The notes under the pieces were generated by a model that worked only from the letters and a program-made list of their open reading frames with translations, searched no databases and was not told the origin of the DNA. The position numbers and the translations under genes are program-made. A stretch of 37,552 nt of DNA. Origin: JBGQMW01 sp963769845 (lineage in GTDB: Archaea > Thermoproteota > Bathyarchaeia > Bathyarchaeales > Bathycorpusculaceae). Where the stretch lies: contig CAVYNL010000003.1 in the NCBI GenBank assembly GCA_963769845.1, positions 1 to 37,552 on the forward strand. The letters run 5' to 3'. Positions 17,819 to 27,036 of the stretch are shown here, piece by piece (position 1 is the first letter of the stretch; each line of letters begins with the position of its first letter).

Positions 17819-19128
17819 GACAAGACAAGCCAGCAGAACGTCAGGATAGTCATCATCAACAAACGCGTCCAGCCCAGCGGGCCGTCCGCAAAAGAGTTCG
17901 CAGAGTCCAGTGTCCACGGATACGGCATCCAAAGGAACGACACGGCCGGCACGTGCACGACCACGAAACAGAGAAGCATCACCCATAAAATGTGCAAGTT
18001 CGCCCAGGCCGAATCACTGAGAAAAATCGTGAAAGCAAAGAAAGTGAACAGGAACACAAGATTCTGCTCAGAAACCCAGACTCGCGTCGTAAAAAAGGTG
18101 AGCATCAGAAGAAGTGACCACTTCATCGTAGTAGCAATGCCAAAATCGCTCTTTCTAGACGTTTTTGCGCGCACCAAGAGAACGTAGACGGCTAGGCAAG
18201 CAGGAATCCAAAGATACACTAGAACCGAAGGCGGCTGAAGAGATTTGCTCACGTACTCGCTCAGGAGGGTGAAAGCGTTGAAAGGACTCGCTGCACCATA
18301 AGGAAACTGAGGTCCCGCTTGTCCGCCCACCTGAGTGTTGTACGGACTGTTTGCCGTGCCCAGCTGATAGGTCAACGCGTTGTACATGTTCGAGAGCGGC
18401 CAGTTGTACACTAACATCGGGACAAAAGTGAACAGACCCGTCAACACCGCGACGATCGACAAGAAGCCGACCGTAGCCCTCAGCTTTCTCTGACGCTTCA
18501 AGAGGAGCAATGAGTAGAGCGGAACCAGCAAGAGTGGATAAACCTTCAGGACAGAAGCGATCGATAGAAAAACCGCGGACACCTTCCAGTTCTCTTGAAG
18601 GCTCCACGCAGAAAACAGGGCAAAAAACATGGCGACAGCGTCAAACATGCCCCAAACGGTTCCAACGGCGATGATGAATGGACAGAAAAGGAAGAGCAGA
18701 AAGGCCTTTGTCGCCGTTCTTTCGCTGACTTCTTGCCTAAGAATATAGTACACCAAACCTGCAAGAGCCAGTTCCCCAATGATCACAGGGAGTTTCAGTG
18801 CAAGCACGTAAGCGTACAGATTGTTAGGAGCCAAGGCTGAGGACAAAAGGTAGAGGTCCCCGCACATGAGTCCCCAAGGCGGAGGGTACCCTATTCCTGG
18901 GACAGTGCCAAAGAGGAGAGGGTGAGGAGTCGCTGCGAAGATGTACTGCAGAACGTACTGTCCGTAAGGAGTGATCCCCTTGGCCACGGATGCTCCGACA
19001 GCCATGAAGATTCTCTCGTCGAAAGGGTGACTCAAGAATGGAGCCACCGCCAGCCTTAGCAACAAAGCCAGAAAGACGTAAGCAGCCTTCGGAAAACTAA
19101 GGATTCTCTCTACAACCTTCACAGTCAA
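17779..19128 (-). CDS. Integral membrane GT-C glycosyltransferase (GT87/PIG-M-like)
   Basis: The 449-residue protein has about ten or more hydrophobic helices. An acidic motif lies in the first outer loop (SHPFDERIFMAVG), followed by YPPPWGLMCGD and later SVLKVYPLLLVPLYSLLLL, as in polyprenyl-phosphate-sugar-dependent mannosyltransferases. Such enzymes act on the outer face, using a lipid-linked sugar. It is first of three glycosyltransferase genes read leftward with overlapping ends. A TATA-like GTGTATATTGATTATAG lies upstream near 19190. Donor and acceptor cannot be named from sequence. Confidence 0.8.
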   Translation of the reverse strand: MTVKVVERILSFPKAAYVFLALLLRLAVAPFLSHPFDERIFMAVGASVAKGITPYGQYVLQYIFAATPHPLLFGTVPGIGYPPPWGLMCGDLYLLSSALAPNNLYAYVLALKLPVIIGELALAGLVYYILRQEVSERTATKAFLLFLFCPFIIAVGTVWGMFDAVAMFFALFSAWSLQENWKVSAVFLSIASVLKVYPLLLVPLYSLLLLKRQRKLRATVGFLSIVAVLTGLFTFVPMLVYNWPLSNMYNALTYQLGTANSPYNTQVGGQAGPQFPYGAASPFNAFTLLSEYVSKSLQPPSVLVYLWIPACLAVYVLLVRAKTSRKSDFGIATTMKWSLLLMLTFFTTRVWVSEQNLVFLFTFFAFTIFLSDSAWANLHILWVMLLCFVVVHVPAVSFLWMPYPWTLDSANSFADGPLGWTRLLMMTILTFCWLVLSWNYTTKKLRWKL

Positions 19129-19239
19129 GCCCTAGCACACACGCTGCTCAGCAACTCTCTGTAGAAATGTATTAAGAATTATGTCGCTATAATCAATATA
19201 CACTATAACTATCTACGCTCCAATGACGGACACGGCAGA

Positions 19240-21195
19240 CTAGCCGGAACTGATGTCGACGCTGACTCCGAAATCCGTAATCTGGCTGATGCTTTGATTC
19301 ACAGCCAGAGTCAACGTCAAGGGAAGAACCTGTCCCGGCTGAAGCGGCGTACCGGCGTAATCAGAAGATATCTTCATGTAGTTGGACGCTTGGGTAGGAG
19401 TCCAATTGTAGCAGTTCACGGAAAGAACCACACTCGCTTCACCCTCGTTTCTGACGTAGACAATCACGTTTTTGTTCTCTCCGGGAGAAAGCGTTCCCCA
19501 GTCTATAGACCCGACAATGCTCATGCACTGAGCGTCAGAGTACACGTCGATGCTCTGACCCACACCCACTGATTCGGCAATGCTGACGCTATCCAAGTAG
19601 CCGTCACCGTTCGAATCTGCGTATCTCACCACGGCGGCCTGGCCGAACAGACTCCAGTTCTTATGGTTGGCGAGCAGCTTCGAAGCCGCCAAGGTTCCAT
19701 AGCCTCCGAGACCCGCGGCAATGAGCACCCAAACTCCATTATCAACGTCATGATACACCGTGATGAGTCCGTAGTCTGTGGTTGTTCTGCCTTGGGTGTC
19801 TTGTTGGATTCTGTAGGCGTGGTTTGTTGCTGTTACGCGGATGCAGTCGGTTCCGTTTGGGTCTTTGTCGAAGTAGACGGGCAATGCTCTTGCTCCTGTG
19901 CTGTTTCTCAGGTTGTTGTAGTACCATGTGACCTGGTTGACGCCCGGACCCCCGAAAACCAACAGATTGTTTGTCAACGAAGGAAAAGTCAGCTTGGCAC
20001 TGTCAATATCATAAGCTGAAACATAGTCGTCCAGTGTCGAGGACAACGAGCCGCCAACTGCTTCCATGCCGAGCCCGGAGGCCGCTACTACTGCTCCCAT
20101 CACGTCCATCGTGTGCGCTCCCCCGCAGGGTCCGTGGCCGACACTAGACGCGACTACTACTGAACAGTTCATCAATCCGTCAGAAGAGACGAACGGATGT
20201 GAAAAATCCTTGAAAGTGTACACGTCAGCGCCGAGGTCGCTCGAGAAAGCAGTCAAGGAAACCTGCGAAGCAAACACTAAGAACAGCACTAGGCCAGCTA
20301 TTGACAGTCGACGCTTATGAGAGATCTTGCCTTTAATGGTTTTCAGCTTGGGAATTATGGAAGTCGAAAGCAATCCCAATCCTGCCATTAGAATACCTGA
20401 GGAATTCAACGAGAACTGAGCAGAACCCTGCTCGGCGATCGACAGGTCATCCAAGAGTCCGTCACTGTTGGTGTCGCTGTACTTGACGACGGCAGCACAT
20501 CCGCTGAGGGTCCAAGAATCAAACGAAGAAATCACCTTGCAGGAAGCCCACGTGCCAGAACCGCCCAGTCCTGCCAGGATCATCACGAATCGGCCGCCAT
20601 CCTGAAACATCAAAATGAGTCCGTAGTCTGTGGTTGTTCTGCCTTGGGTGTCTTGTTGGATTCTGTAGGCGTGGTTTGTTGCTGTTACGCGGATGCAGTC
20701 GGTTCCGTTTGGGTCTTTGTCGAAGTAGACGGGCAATGCTCTTGCTCCTGTGCTGTTTCTCAGGTTGTTGTAGTACCATGTGACCTGGTTGACGCCCGGA
20801 CCGCCGACAATCAGCAAGTTTGAAACGGTGTCTTTCAGTGCAATCTTGGCAGTGCCAAAATCGTAGGAAGAGATGTAGTCGTCCATAGTTGCGTCCAGCA
20901 TGCCGCTGTTGGTCTTCATGCCTAGCTGCGAGGCAATCATTATTGCTCCCATCACGTCCATCGTGTGTGCTCCTCCGCATGGTCCATGGGCTTCGCTGGA
21001 AGTTACGACTATCGAGCAGTTCATCGACCCGTTAGCTGAGACAAATGGTGCTGGAAGGCTTTCAAGCCCAATCGAAGCTGCATACGTCCTCTGGGACAGA
21101 CCGCTCAGGCACAGCAGAAACGTAGAAACTGCAACAATAGCTAAGAATCGCATTTTCTTGACTCTGGCGCGCATGATCGATCGTGCAGCACTCAT
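19240..21195 (-). CDS. S-layer-like surface protein: tandem fusion of two related modules
   Basis: The 651-residue product has a signal peptide (residues 15-40) and module 1 (57-256), then a helix with a basic tail (266-296). A second signal-peptide-like helix (297-316), module 2 (337-541) and a closing beta domain (556-651) follow. Each module holds HGPCGGAHTMDVMGA, a SNLLIVGGPGVN-type strand recalling methanococcal S-layer domains, and a Ca-loop-like DTNSDGLLDD or DSNGDGYLDS. Conserved cysteines recur. The closing domain matches the protein at 15123-15584. The internal anchor followed by a leader suggests two tandem genes fused by loss of a stop. A 188-base segment is identical in both modules. 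The ATG follows an AGAGGA site, and a shared promoter-like block lies upstream. Confidence 0.75.
   Translation of the reverse strand: MSAARSIMRARVKKMRFLAIVAVSTFLLCLSGLSQRTYAASIGLESLPAPFVSANGSMNCSIVVTSSEAHGPCGGAHTMDVMGAIMIASQLGMKTNSGMLDATMDDYISSYDFGTAKIALKDTVSNLLIVGGPGVNQVTWYYNNLRNSTGARALPVYFDKDPNGTDCIRVTATNHAYRIQQDTQGRTTTDYGLILMFQDGGRFVMILAGLGGSGTWASCKVISSFDSWTLSGCAAVVKYSDTNSDGLLDDLSIAEQGSAQFSLNSSGILMAGLGLLSTSIIPKLKTIKGKISHKRRLSIAGLVLFLVFASQVSLTAFSSDLGADVYTFKDFSHPFVSSDGLMNCSVVVASSVGHGPCGGAHTMDVMGAVVAASGLGMEAVGGSLSSTLDDYVSAYDIDSAKLTFPSLTNNLLVFGGPGVNQVTWYYNNLRNSTGARALPVYFDKDPNGTDCIRVTATNHAYRIQQDTQGRTTTDYGLITVYHDVDNGVWVLIAAGLGGYGTLAASKLLANHKNWSLFGQAAVVRYADSNGDGYLDSVSIAESVGVGQSIDVYSDAQCMSIVGSIDWGTLSPGENKNVIVYVRNEGEASVVLSVNCYNWTPTQASNYMKISSDYAGTPLQPGQVLPLTLTLAVNQSISQITDFGVSVDISSG
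19763..19950 (-). repeat. Identical 188-base segment, copy 1 (module 2)
   Basis: Base-for-base identical by eye to 20615-20802, and ends sharply on both sides. It encodes GGPGVNQVTWYYNNLRNSTG through TTTDYGLI, about 62 residues. Flanking parts of the two modules are much less alike. The + strand is G/T-rich here but C-rich in the flanks. Confidence 0.9.
20615..20802 (-). repeat. Identical 188-base segment, copy 2 (module 1)
   Basis: The partner of 19763-19950 at an offset of 852 bases (284 codons, in frame). Its edges fall inside the codons around GGPGVN and YGLI, so the module reading frame is preserved. Confidence 0.9.
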
Positions 21196-21241
21196 GATGT
21201 TGTCCTCTGGGCTCCGAGCTTGGTGTAATCACAAGCTGACT

Positions 21242-21268
21242 ATCTGATATCTTAATAAACATTATTGT
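21242..21268 (-). promoter_or_regulatory. Shared promoter-like element, copy 2
   Basis: Carries the same TCTTAATAAACATTATTGT core as 15610-15636, with GAATACACA starting 16 bases further upstream (21284). It lies 46-72 bases before the start at 21195. Confidence 0.65.
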
Positions 21269-21438
21269 GCTCCTGTCCTACGAGAATACACACAACCAAA
21301 AACCCTCACCAAACAAGAAAACCTCTTCAATGTTTGCACGTTAAGAAATCAACTATGCAGACGGAATCATGGCACAGATATTTTTATTAGGCAACCAGAA
21401 TGAAATACTTTCTCAAGGTCAGTTAAAACGGTGATTCT

Positions 21439-22510
21439 ATGAAGGGTATTATACTGCACGGCGGCTACGGCACAAAGCTAAGACCTCTAACTCATACTGG
21501 TCCAAAACAGCTGATCCCAGTGGCAAACAAGCCCATATCACAGTATGCTCTAGAAGACCTCAGAGACTCCGGCGTGCGAGACGTCGCGGTAGTCTTAGGC
21601 AACATCTATCCTGAGAAAGTGAAGGCATACTATGGGAACGGGCAAGCGTTTGGCATGAAAATCCATTACATTCAACAGGATGAACCCAAAGGAATAGCTC
21701 AAGCGGTACAATTATGCCAAAGCTACACACGAAATCAGCCTTTCATCGTCTATCTTGGAGAAACATGATCAAAGGCGGACATCAGCGACGTAGTGAAGAA
21801 GTTTGAAAGCTCAGACGATGACGCGTACTTACTCCTATGCAAAGTCAAAGACCCTGAAAGATTCGGCGTCGCGAAACTTGACGGCACAGGCAGACTTGTG
21901 CAACTCATCGAGAAACCCAAGAAACCGCCAAGCAACTACGCTTTAACAGGCATATACTTTTTCCGACCGGCAATATTCAAAATGATCAAAGCTTTGAAAC
22001 CTTCAGGGAGAGGTGAGCTTGAAATAACAGAAGCGATCCAGATGCTGCTTGAAAAAGGCTACAACATTGACTATCAAATTGTCCAGGGATGGTGGAAAGA
22101 CACTGGCACGCCACAAGACATATTGGAAGCCAACAGGCTCGTTCTAGATGAAATGACGCCTCAAACCAAAGGGCTAGTAACCAACGACAATTCAGTCCAA
22201 GGAAGAGTAACGATCGGCCAAAAATCAAAGATAGACGAAGGAGCACTAGTGCGTGGTCCCGTGATAATCGGAGAAAACACGTCGATCAAGGGCAAAGTGT
22301 TCATAGGCCCTTACACAAGCATCGGAAACAATTGCATCCTAAAGAGGCGAAATAGAGAACTCCATCATAATGGACAACTGCACAATAAACGTCAATGAAA
22401 GAATAACTGACAGCCTGATCGCGTCTGGTTCAACGATAACTCTCAAGGGCAACGAGAGGCCCGCGGGAAACAGATTCATCGTTGGAGAAAGAACCTATAT
22501 AGAAATGTGA
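21439..22510 (+). CDS. rmlA: Glucose-1-phosphate thymidylyltransferase (three frameshifts)
   Basis: Makes dTDP-glucose from glucose-1-phosphate and dTTP, the first step of dTDP-rhamnose synthesis. The start MKGIILHGGYGTKLRPLTHT holds the nucleotidyltransferase loop, though HGG replaces the usual AGG as in many archaeal long-form enzymes. KQLIPVANKP, the conserved LGN and YLGE regions, EKPKKPPSNYALTGIYFF, and a left-handed beta-helix tail (VTIGQKSKIDEGALVRGPVIIGENT) follow. The tail shows the long archaeal form of about 355 residues. Two compensating shifts near 21763 and 21779, and one near 22345, break the frame; the end at TYIEM is intact. TATA-like ATTTTTATTAGG lies near 21381-21391. Confidence 0.9.
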
Positions 22511-22519
22511 GGGTGGAAC

Positions 22520-23022
22520 ATGCTAGAGGGCATAATGATCAAACCGTTGAAACGCATGAACGACGAAAGAGGCGCCTTCACTGAACTGCTGAGACAAGAC
22601 TGGAAAGACTTACTGGGCAAAGAGTTTCCTGTTCAGGCCAACTTCTCCGTCACATATCCCGGAACAATCCGTGCGTGGCACCGACATGTTCGAGGACAAA
22701 CTGACTACATGGTCGTGACGAAGGGTTCATTGAAGATATGCATTTATGACGAGAGACCGGCGAGTTAGACGAGATCATCTCAGACGGCCAAGACCTGCAG
22801 GCTGTGCGAGTTCCAGGACACTATTGGCACGGCTTCAAGGTTCTGGGCGACGAGACTGCCTTTCTTGTCTATTTCACGACGCGACTCTATGACTATCGTG
22901 ATCCTGATGAGGAGAGGAGACCATGGGACGACCCCACAATAAGGCCAAAGTCCATCAATGACAGAAAGGACGACCCAAGAGTCCAGAAACCTTGGAACTG
23001 GAATCACCCCGCCTACAAGTGA
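22520..23022 (+). CDS. rmlC: dTDP-4-dehydrorhamnose 3,5-epimerase (one frameshift)
   Basis: Epimerises dTDP-4-keto-6-deoxyglucose at C3 and C5. Family motifs are clear: MNDERGAFTELLRQDW, QANFSVTYPGTIRAWHRHVRGQTDYM with the catalytic histidines, then VRVPGHYWHGFKVLG. The ending PWNWNHPAYK is typical of archaeal members. A single-base shift near 22757 separates the CIYDE strand from GELDEIISDGQD; correcting it gives about 167 residues. The start is 9 bases after the rmlA stop, with GGGTGG just ahead. Confidence 0.88.
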
Positions 23023-23028
23023 GCGCAA

Positions 23029-24035
23029 ATGAAAGTACTCGTAACTGGCGGGTTAGGTTTCATCGGGAGCAACTTCTGCCGACACTTAGCGATCGGAGAC
23101 GAAGGCTATGAGGTTGTGAACGTTGACAAGATAGGAACAGGCGCGAATACCGCAAGCCTCAAAGACCTAAACGGCAAAAACACGTACTCATTTGTTCAAG
23201 GCAACATATGCAATTCGAAGCTGATGAACAAACTAGTCAGAAAAGCAGATGCCGTTGTCAACATGGCAGCTGAAACGCACGTGGACAGAAGCATCCTTGA
23301 CCCCAACCTGTTCGTTCAAAACAATACTCTGGGAACTCTCTCAATTCTTGAAGCTATAAGAAAAACGGACAAGAAAACACGGCTCGTTCAAGTGTCCACT
23401 GACGAAGTCTATGGCCAAGCCGAGCAAGGTTCCTTCAAAGAAGAACAGACGCTCATGCCATCCAACCCATATTCTGCCAGCAAAGCAGCGGCGGACATGC
23501 TGGTGATGGCTTACCACCGAACGTACAGCTTGAACGCGATGATCACAAGATGCACCAACAATTTCGGACCCTACCAGTTTCCAGAAAAATTCATACCGAA
23601 AACGATCATCAGAGGCCTGAAAGGCCTGCCGATTCCAGTCTACGGCTCGGGCAAAAACGTCAGAGACTGGATATACGTTCAAGACCACTGTGAAGCGATC
23701 CTTTCAGTTTTGAAGAAAGGCAAACCCGGAGAAATCTACAATGTATCGTCCGGAAATGACTTTCAAACATCGAAGTTGCCAGGAGGATACTCAGCCTGAT
23801 GGGCAAGTCGGAAGAGCTTCTGACGTTTGTGGAGGACCGTCCTGGACACGATTTGAGATACAGTCTGGACTCAACGAAGATCATGTCCACATTGAATTGG
23901 AAACCCAAATTCGCTTTCAAAGAGCGTTTGGAAGCCACTGTCGATTGGTACTCGAGAAACAAATGGTGGTGGGGACCTCTTGCAAACGCCAATGTACTAA
24001 GTGCTACACCATGGAAGCCAAGTGAAACAAAGTGA
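23029..24035 (+). CDS. rmlB: dTDP-glucose 4,6-dehydratase (frameshifted near 23770)
   Basis: An extended short-chain dehydrogenase that converts dTDP-glucose to the 4-keto-6-deoxy sugar with NAD. It shows the Rossmann loop TGGLGFIGSN, AAETHVDRSI, the active-site STDEVYG and YSASKAAADM (catalytic Tyr and Lys), then TRCTNNFGPYQFPEKFIPK and YGSGKNVRDWIYVQDHCEA. After a one-base shift near 23770 the C-terminus resumes with IEVARRILSLMGKSEE and EDRPGHDLRYSLDSTKI. Length after correction is about 335 residues, normal for the family. It starts six bases after rmlC, and its stop overlaps the rmlD start. Confidence 0.9.
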
Positions 24036-24906
24036 AGCTTCTCAGTCACCGGCGCAAGCGGGCTTTTCGGCACAAAACTGTGTGAGCTTGCCACCCGAAA
24101 AAGTTGGGAAGTGCATTCTGCCCATGTTCAGCACAAACCACAATACGGCATACCTGTGCGATTCGACATTTCTGACAGGAAAACAGGAGAGGAAGTATTC
24201 CGTCACGTCAAACCTGAAGTCGTTGTTCACTCAGCGGCGATGACCGATGTTGACGGGCAAATCGGAGAAGGCCCTCGCATGGAGGATAAACGTTGAAGGA
24301 ACACTGAACATTGTCAAAAACTGTAAACAACACGGAGTTTTTCTACTTTACATATCTACTGACTACGTTTTTGACGGAGAAAAAGGGAAGCACAGAGAAT
24401 CAGAAACACCGAATCCCGTCAACTACTACGGGTTGACAAAGCTAAAAGGAGAAGAAACCGTAAAGGAACTCCTAGAAACATACTGCATTGCGAGAGCGAG
24501 CGTTGTGTATGGAACCATTCCTGCAGCTGGAAAAGTGAACTTCGCACTCTGGCTATTGGAGAGGCTCAAGAAGAGAGAAGGCTAATGTGGTGATTGACCA
24601 GTGGAACTCACCCACACTCAACACCAACTTGGCAAGAATGGCCTGCGAGGTCATCGAAAAGGTTGACAGGAGTCTTTCATCTGGCTGGAGCCTCACGGCT
24701 AAGCAGATATGACTTTGCCAGAAACCTGGCTGAAGTCTTCAATCTTGAAAGGACCCTATAATACCAGTTGAGTCAACAAAGATCCGTGGATTGCCAGACG
24801 ACCAAGAGATTCATCTCTGAACGTGGACAAGGCCCTTGAAACGTTGGAGAACAAGCCGCTTCAAATAGCCGGCGCGTTGAACGAGATGAAACGCGAGCTA
24901 GGCTAA
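24032..24906 (+). pseudogene. rmlD: dTDP-4-dehydrorhamnose reductase, broken by about six frameshifts
   Basis: The last enzyme of the dTDP-rhamnose pathway (NADPH-dependent). Conserved pieces appear in successive frames: TGASGLFGTKLCELA, AAMTDVD, LAWRINVEGTLNIVKN, the STDYVFDGEKG and YYGLTKLKGEE active-site region, ARASVVYG, HLAGASRLSRYDFARNLAEVFNL, and a closing SLNVDKALETL. Breaks lie near 24042, 24258, 24584, 24672, 24757 and 24785. Every piece is well conserved and in order, and the stop at 24906 fits the family length (about 290 residues). That pattern favours base-calling errors or very recent decay over old decay. The GTG start overlaps the rmlB stop. Confidence 0.8.
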
Positions 24907-25080
24907 GCCGTATTCATCAAGTCGTAAGGCAAAGACGCATCCGCGTTGCTTCTGTTGCGGTTTCTGTGACTCTGCCTGAATTCGGTCATTTTTCTGGTTC
25001 GGATGCTGCTATAGATTTATTAGATTGACGGTTTTTCCTTCTAGGCGTCATAGGAGGCAAGCGATTCGTTCGCTGTTGGC

Positions 25081-25684
25081 CATATTGGTTTTGCTTATCT
25101 TCTGGGCAAGGCTTCGGCGAGAGCGTTGAAGACGAAGCTCATCGTTCCTTTGGTTTTGGTTCTTTCCGTTCTTCCCGATGCGGACATCGCTTTGGAGCGC
25201 ACTGGGATTCCGTTTCTTGAGCATCGTCACGTTACGCATTCGGTGATCGTGTCGTTCATCGTGTTCGTTCCCTTCTTTTTGGTCTACGGAAAATCTGCTG
25301 TTCCGTACTTTCTTGCCTTGCTTCAACATGCTTTGATAGGTGACTTTTTGACGGGGCAGGTTTGGCTCTCTTTGGCCGTTTGGGCAGGGGTACAGTTTGG
25401 GGCTTGGCATCACGAGTCCGTTGAATATCGGGTTGGAGTGGACTGTGTTTGTGTTGTCGTTGATTGTTATGCTTAAAACAGAGGATTTGTTGGACTTTTT
25501 CCGTCAGAGGAAATGGAATTTGGCCTTGGCTGTTCCCACTTTCACGGTGCTGATGCCCACTTTCCTTAGTGTTCCTCTGGATGTGCCTGCTTGGCTTGTT
25601 CCTCCGCACGTGGTTCTGACTGTGTTGTTCTCAGCGTCGATTATTGTCGAGGTTTGGTATATTTTCAGGCATGATAATGGCTAG
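25081..25684 (+). CDS. DUF457/YdjM-like membrane protein, frameshifted, start uncertain
   Basis: Pieces in two frames give HIGFAYLLGKASARALK, then SVLPDADIALERTG and EHRHVTHSVIVSFIV. These carry the His/Asp pattern of the DUF457 membrane-bound metal-dependent hydrolase-like group. A shift near 25395 leads to LGITSPLNIGLEWTVFVLSL, and two more helices close it. GGAGG at 25053-25057 looks like the ribosome site, but no ATG, GTG or TTG lies at the right distance in frame. The start is therefore either non-standard or hidden by an error; I begin at the conserved His codon. The biochemical role of the family is not well defined. The + strand turns G/T-rich from this gene on. Confidence 0.65.
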
Positions 25685-25699
25685 TGTAGCGCCGTTTCG

Positions 25700-25712
25700 T
25701 TTAGCGCGCGCT
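25700..25712. repeat. CG-alternating element
   Basis: TTAGCGCGCGCT lies in the 38-base gap between converging genes. It is close to the perfect palindrome TAGCGCGCGCTA. Confidence 0.65.
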
Positions 25713-25722
25713 CTTGTTGGTG

Positions 25723-26865
25723 TTAGGTTGGTGGCGGGGGTCTGTGGCCCAAGACTACTTGCAGTGTCAGAGTCTGGTTTCCTCTGGCTATACCTATGTC
25801 TACTGTCTGTCCGGGGAGTGCGTTTTCTTCCAGGTAGCTTGACATTTCGTCGCCGTTTCTGATGCGTGTTCCGTTGATTGTTATGATTACGTCGTTGGTT
25901 TGGACCCCTGCATTGCTTGCTGGGCCCCCTTGCACTGTTCCGGCTATTTTCCAGCCGTATGTGACGTTGATGTGCATGGTTTGGGCTGTTTCGTAGTCCA
26001 TGTCGGCTCCGGTTACGCCTAGGTATGGGTGGCCTTCGTAAGTGCCGTTCTTGATCAGCGAGAATATTTCTCTGAGTATTGTGTTGGACGGTACGGCGAA
26101 GCCGAGGCCTTGTGAGTCGGTGACGATGGCTGTGGTTATTCCGATGACTTTGCCGTCTAGGTTTATCAACGGTCCGCCGGAGTTTCCGGGGTTTATTGGG
26201 GCGCTTGTTTGTATGATGTTTGCGATTGCGAAGCCACCTGTGTACTCGGATTCGTCGATTGTTCTTCCGAGGGCGCTTATTACGCCTGTTGTCATTGAGC
26301 CTACTAGTCCGTAGGGGTTGCCGACTGCCAGTACTGGATTTCCCACTTTTAGTGTTGTAGAGCTTACTATTTCGATTGGTTTGAATTCGGTCTGTGGTGC
26401 TGTGGGTGCTGACAGGACTGCCATGTCTGCGTAGGGGTCTGTTCCGTTTATCACTGCTGCGTAGCCGTTTCCGTTTGAGAATGTGATGCTCAGGCTGTTT
26501 GTTCCGTGGACGACGTGGTTGTTGGTGATTATGACGACTGTGCCCGTGTAATTGTAGACGAACCCTGAGCCTTGGACTGTGCCACTGTCTGTTTCTCCTC
26601 GGATGAGGACGACTGAGTCCTTGACTCTTTCATATATTTCTGTTAGCGATGTGTTGTTTTGGTAGATTGTGATGTTCTGTTGGGTTATGTTTTGGTCTCC
26701 GTGGATCTTGGAGACTTGGCTCTGCAGGTCTGAGATGTCGCTTTCGAGGCTGTTAATTTGTCGTATGAGCACGTAGGAGCTTATCATTCCTCCGAGGATG
26801 AGTCCCGCAACGAAAAGGAGAACCACAATCGTTGTTGAGGATGCTGCCCGTCGATGCTGTTCCAT
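25723..26865 (-). CDS. HtrA/DegP-type membrane-anchored serine protease with PDZ domain
   Basis: The 380-residue product has an N-terminal membrane anchor (about 12-34), a short heptad-like coiled segment (INSLESDISDLQSQVSKI), a trypsin-like domain and one PDZ domain. The catalytic triad is H117 (TNNHVV), D147 (ADMAVL) and S229 (INPGNSGGP). The PDZ region spans about 280-375 (GHPYLGVTG, GGPASNAGVQTNDVIITING). Such proteases degrade or refold damaged exported proteins on the outer face. An AAAGGTG ribosome site lies just before the ATG. Near 26895-26910 the leftward strand has TTAAGAGCATATG, a weak promoter candidate. The frame is intact. Confidence 0.93.
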   Translation of the reverse strand: MEQHRRAASSTTIVVLLFVAGLILGGMISSYVLIRQINSLESDISDLQSQVSKIHGDQNITQQNITIYQNNTSLTEIYERVKDSVVLIRGETDSGTVQGSGFVYNYTGTVVIITNNHVVHGTNSLSITFSNGNGYAAVINGTDPYADMAVLSAPTAPQTEFKPIEIVSSTTLKVGNPVLAVGNPYGLVGSMTTGVISALGRTIDESEYTGGFAIANIIQTSAPINPGNSGGPLINLDGKVIGITTAIVTDSQGLGFAVPSNTILREIFSLIKNGTYEGHPYLGVTGADMDYETAQTMHINVTYGWKIAGTVQGGPASNAGVQTNDVIITINGTRIRNGDEMSSYLEENALPGQTVDIGIARGNQTLTLQVVLGHRPPPPT

Positions 26866-26984
26866 GATTGTTCACCTTTGTCTACAGAGTTTTGCATATG
26901 CTCTTAAGAGTTACGCCTCAATCGCCCTTTTCTGTTTTTAGAAAGATTCTGCAGATGATAGGAGTGTACGAGCGCGGGCGAGCG

Positions 26985-26998
26985 CTAGCGCGCGCTAG
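26985..26998. repeat. Perfect 14-base CG palindrome
   Basis: CTAGCGCGCGCTAG is a perfect palindrome in the gap between PurA and HtrA, preceded by a looser GCGCGGGCGAGCG stretch. It is the cleanest of the recurring elements together with that at 36044. Confidence 0.75.
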
Positions 26999-27036
26999 TT
27001 TGGAGCGTTTGTTGCCTTATGTCTTTGGTTTGGGGT

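Noticed and set aside
21763..21779. Programmed frameshifting in rmlA
   Set aside because: No slippery heptamer or downstream structure is evident, and nearby genes have many unrelated shifts, so error or decay is simpler.
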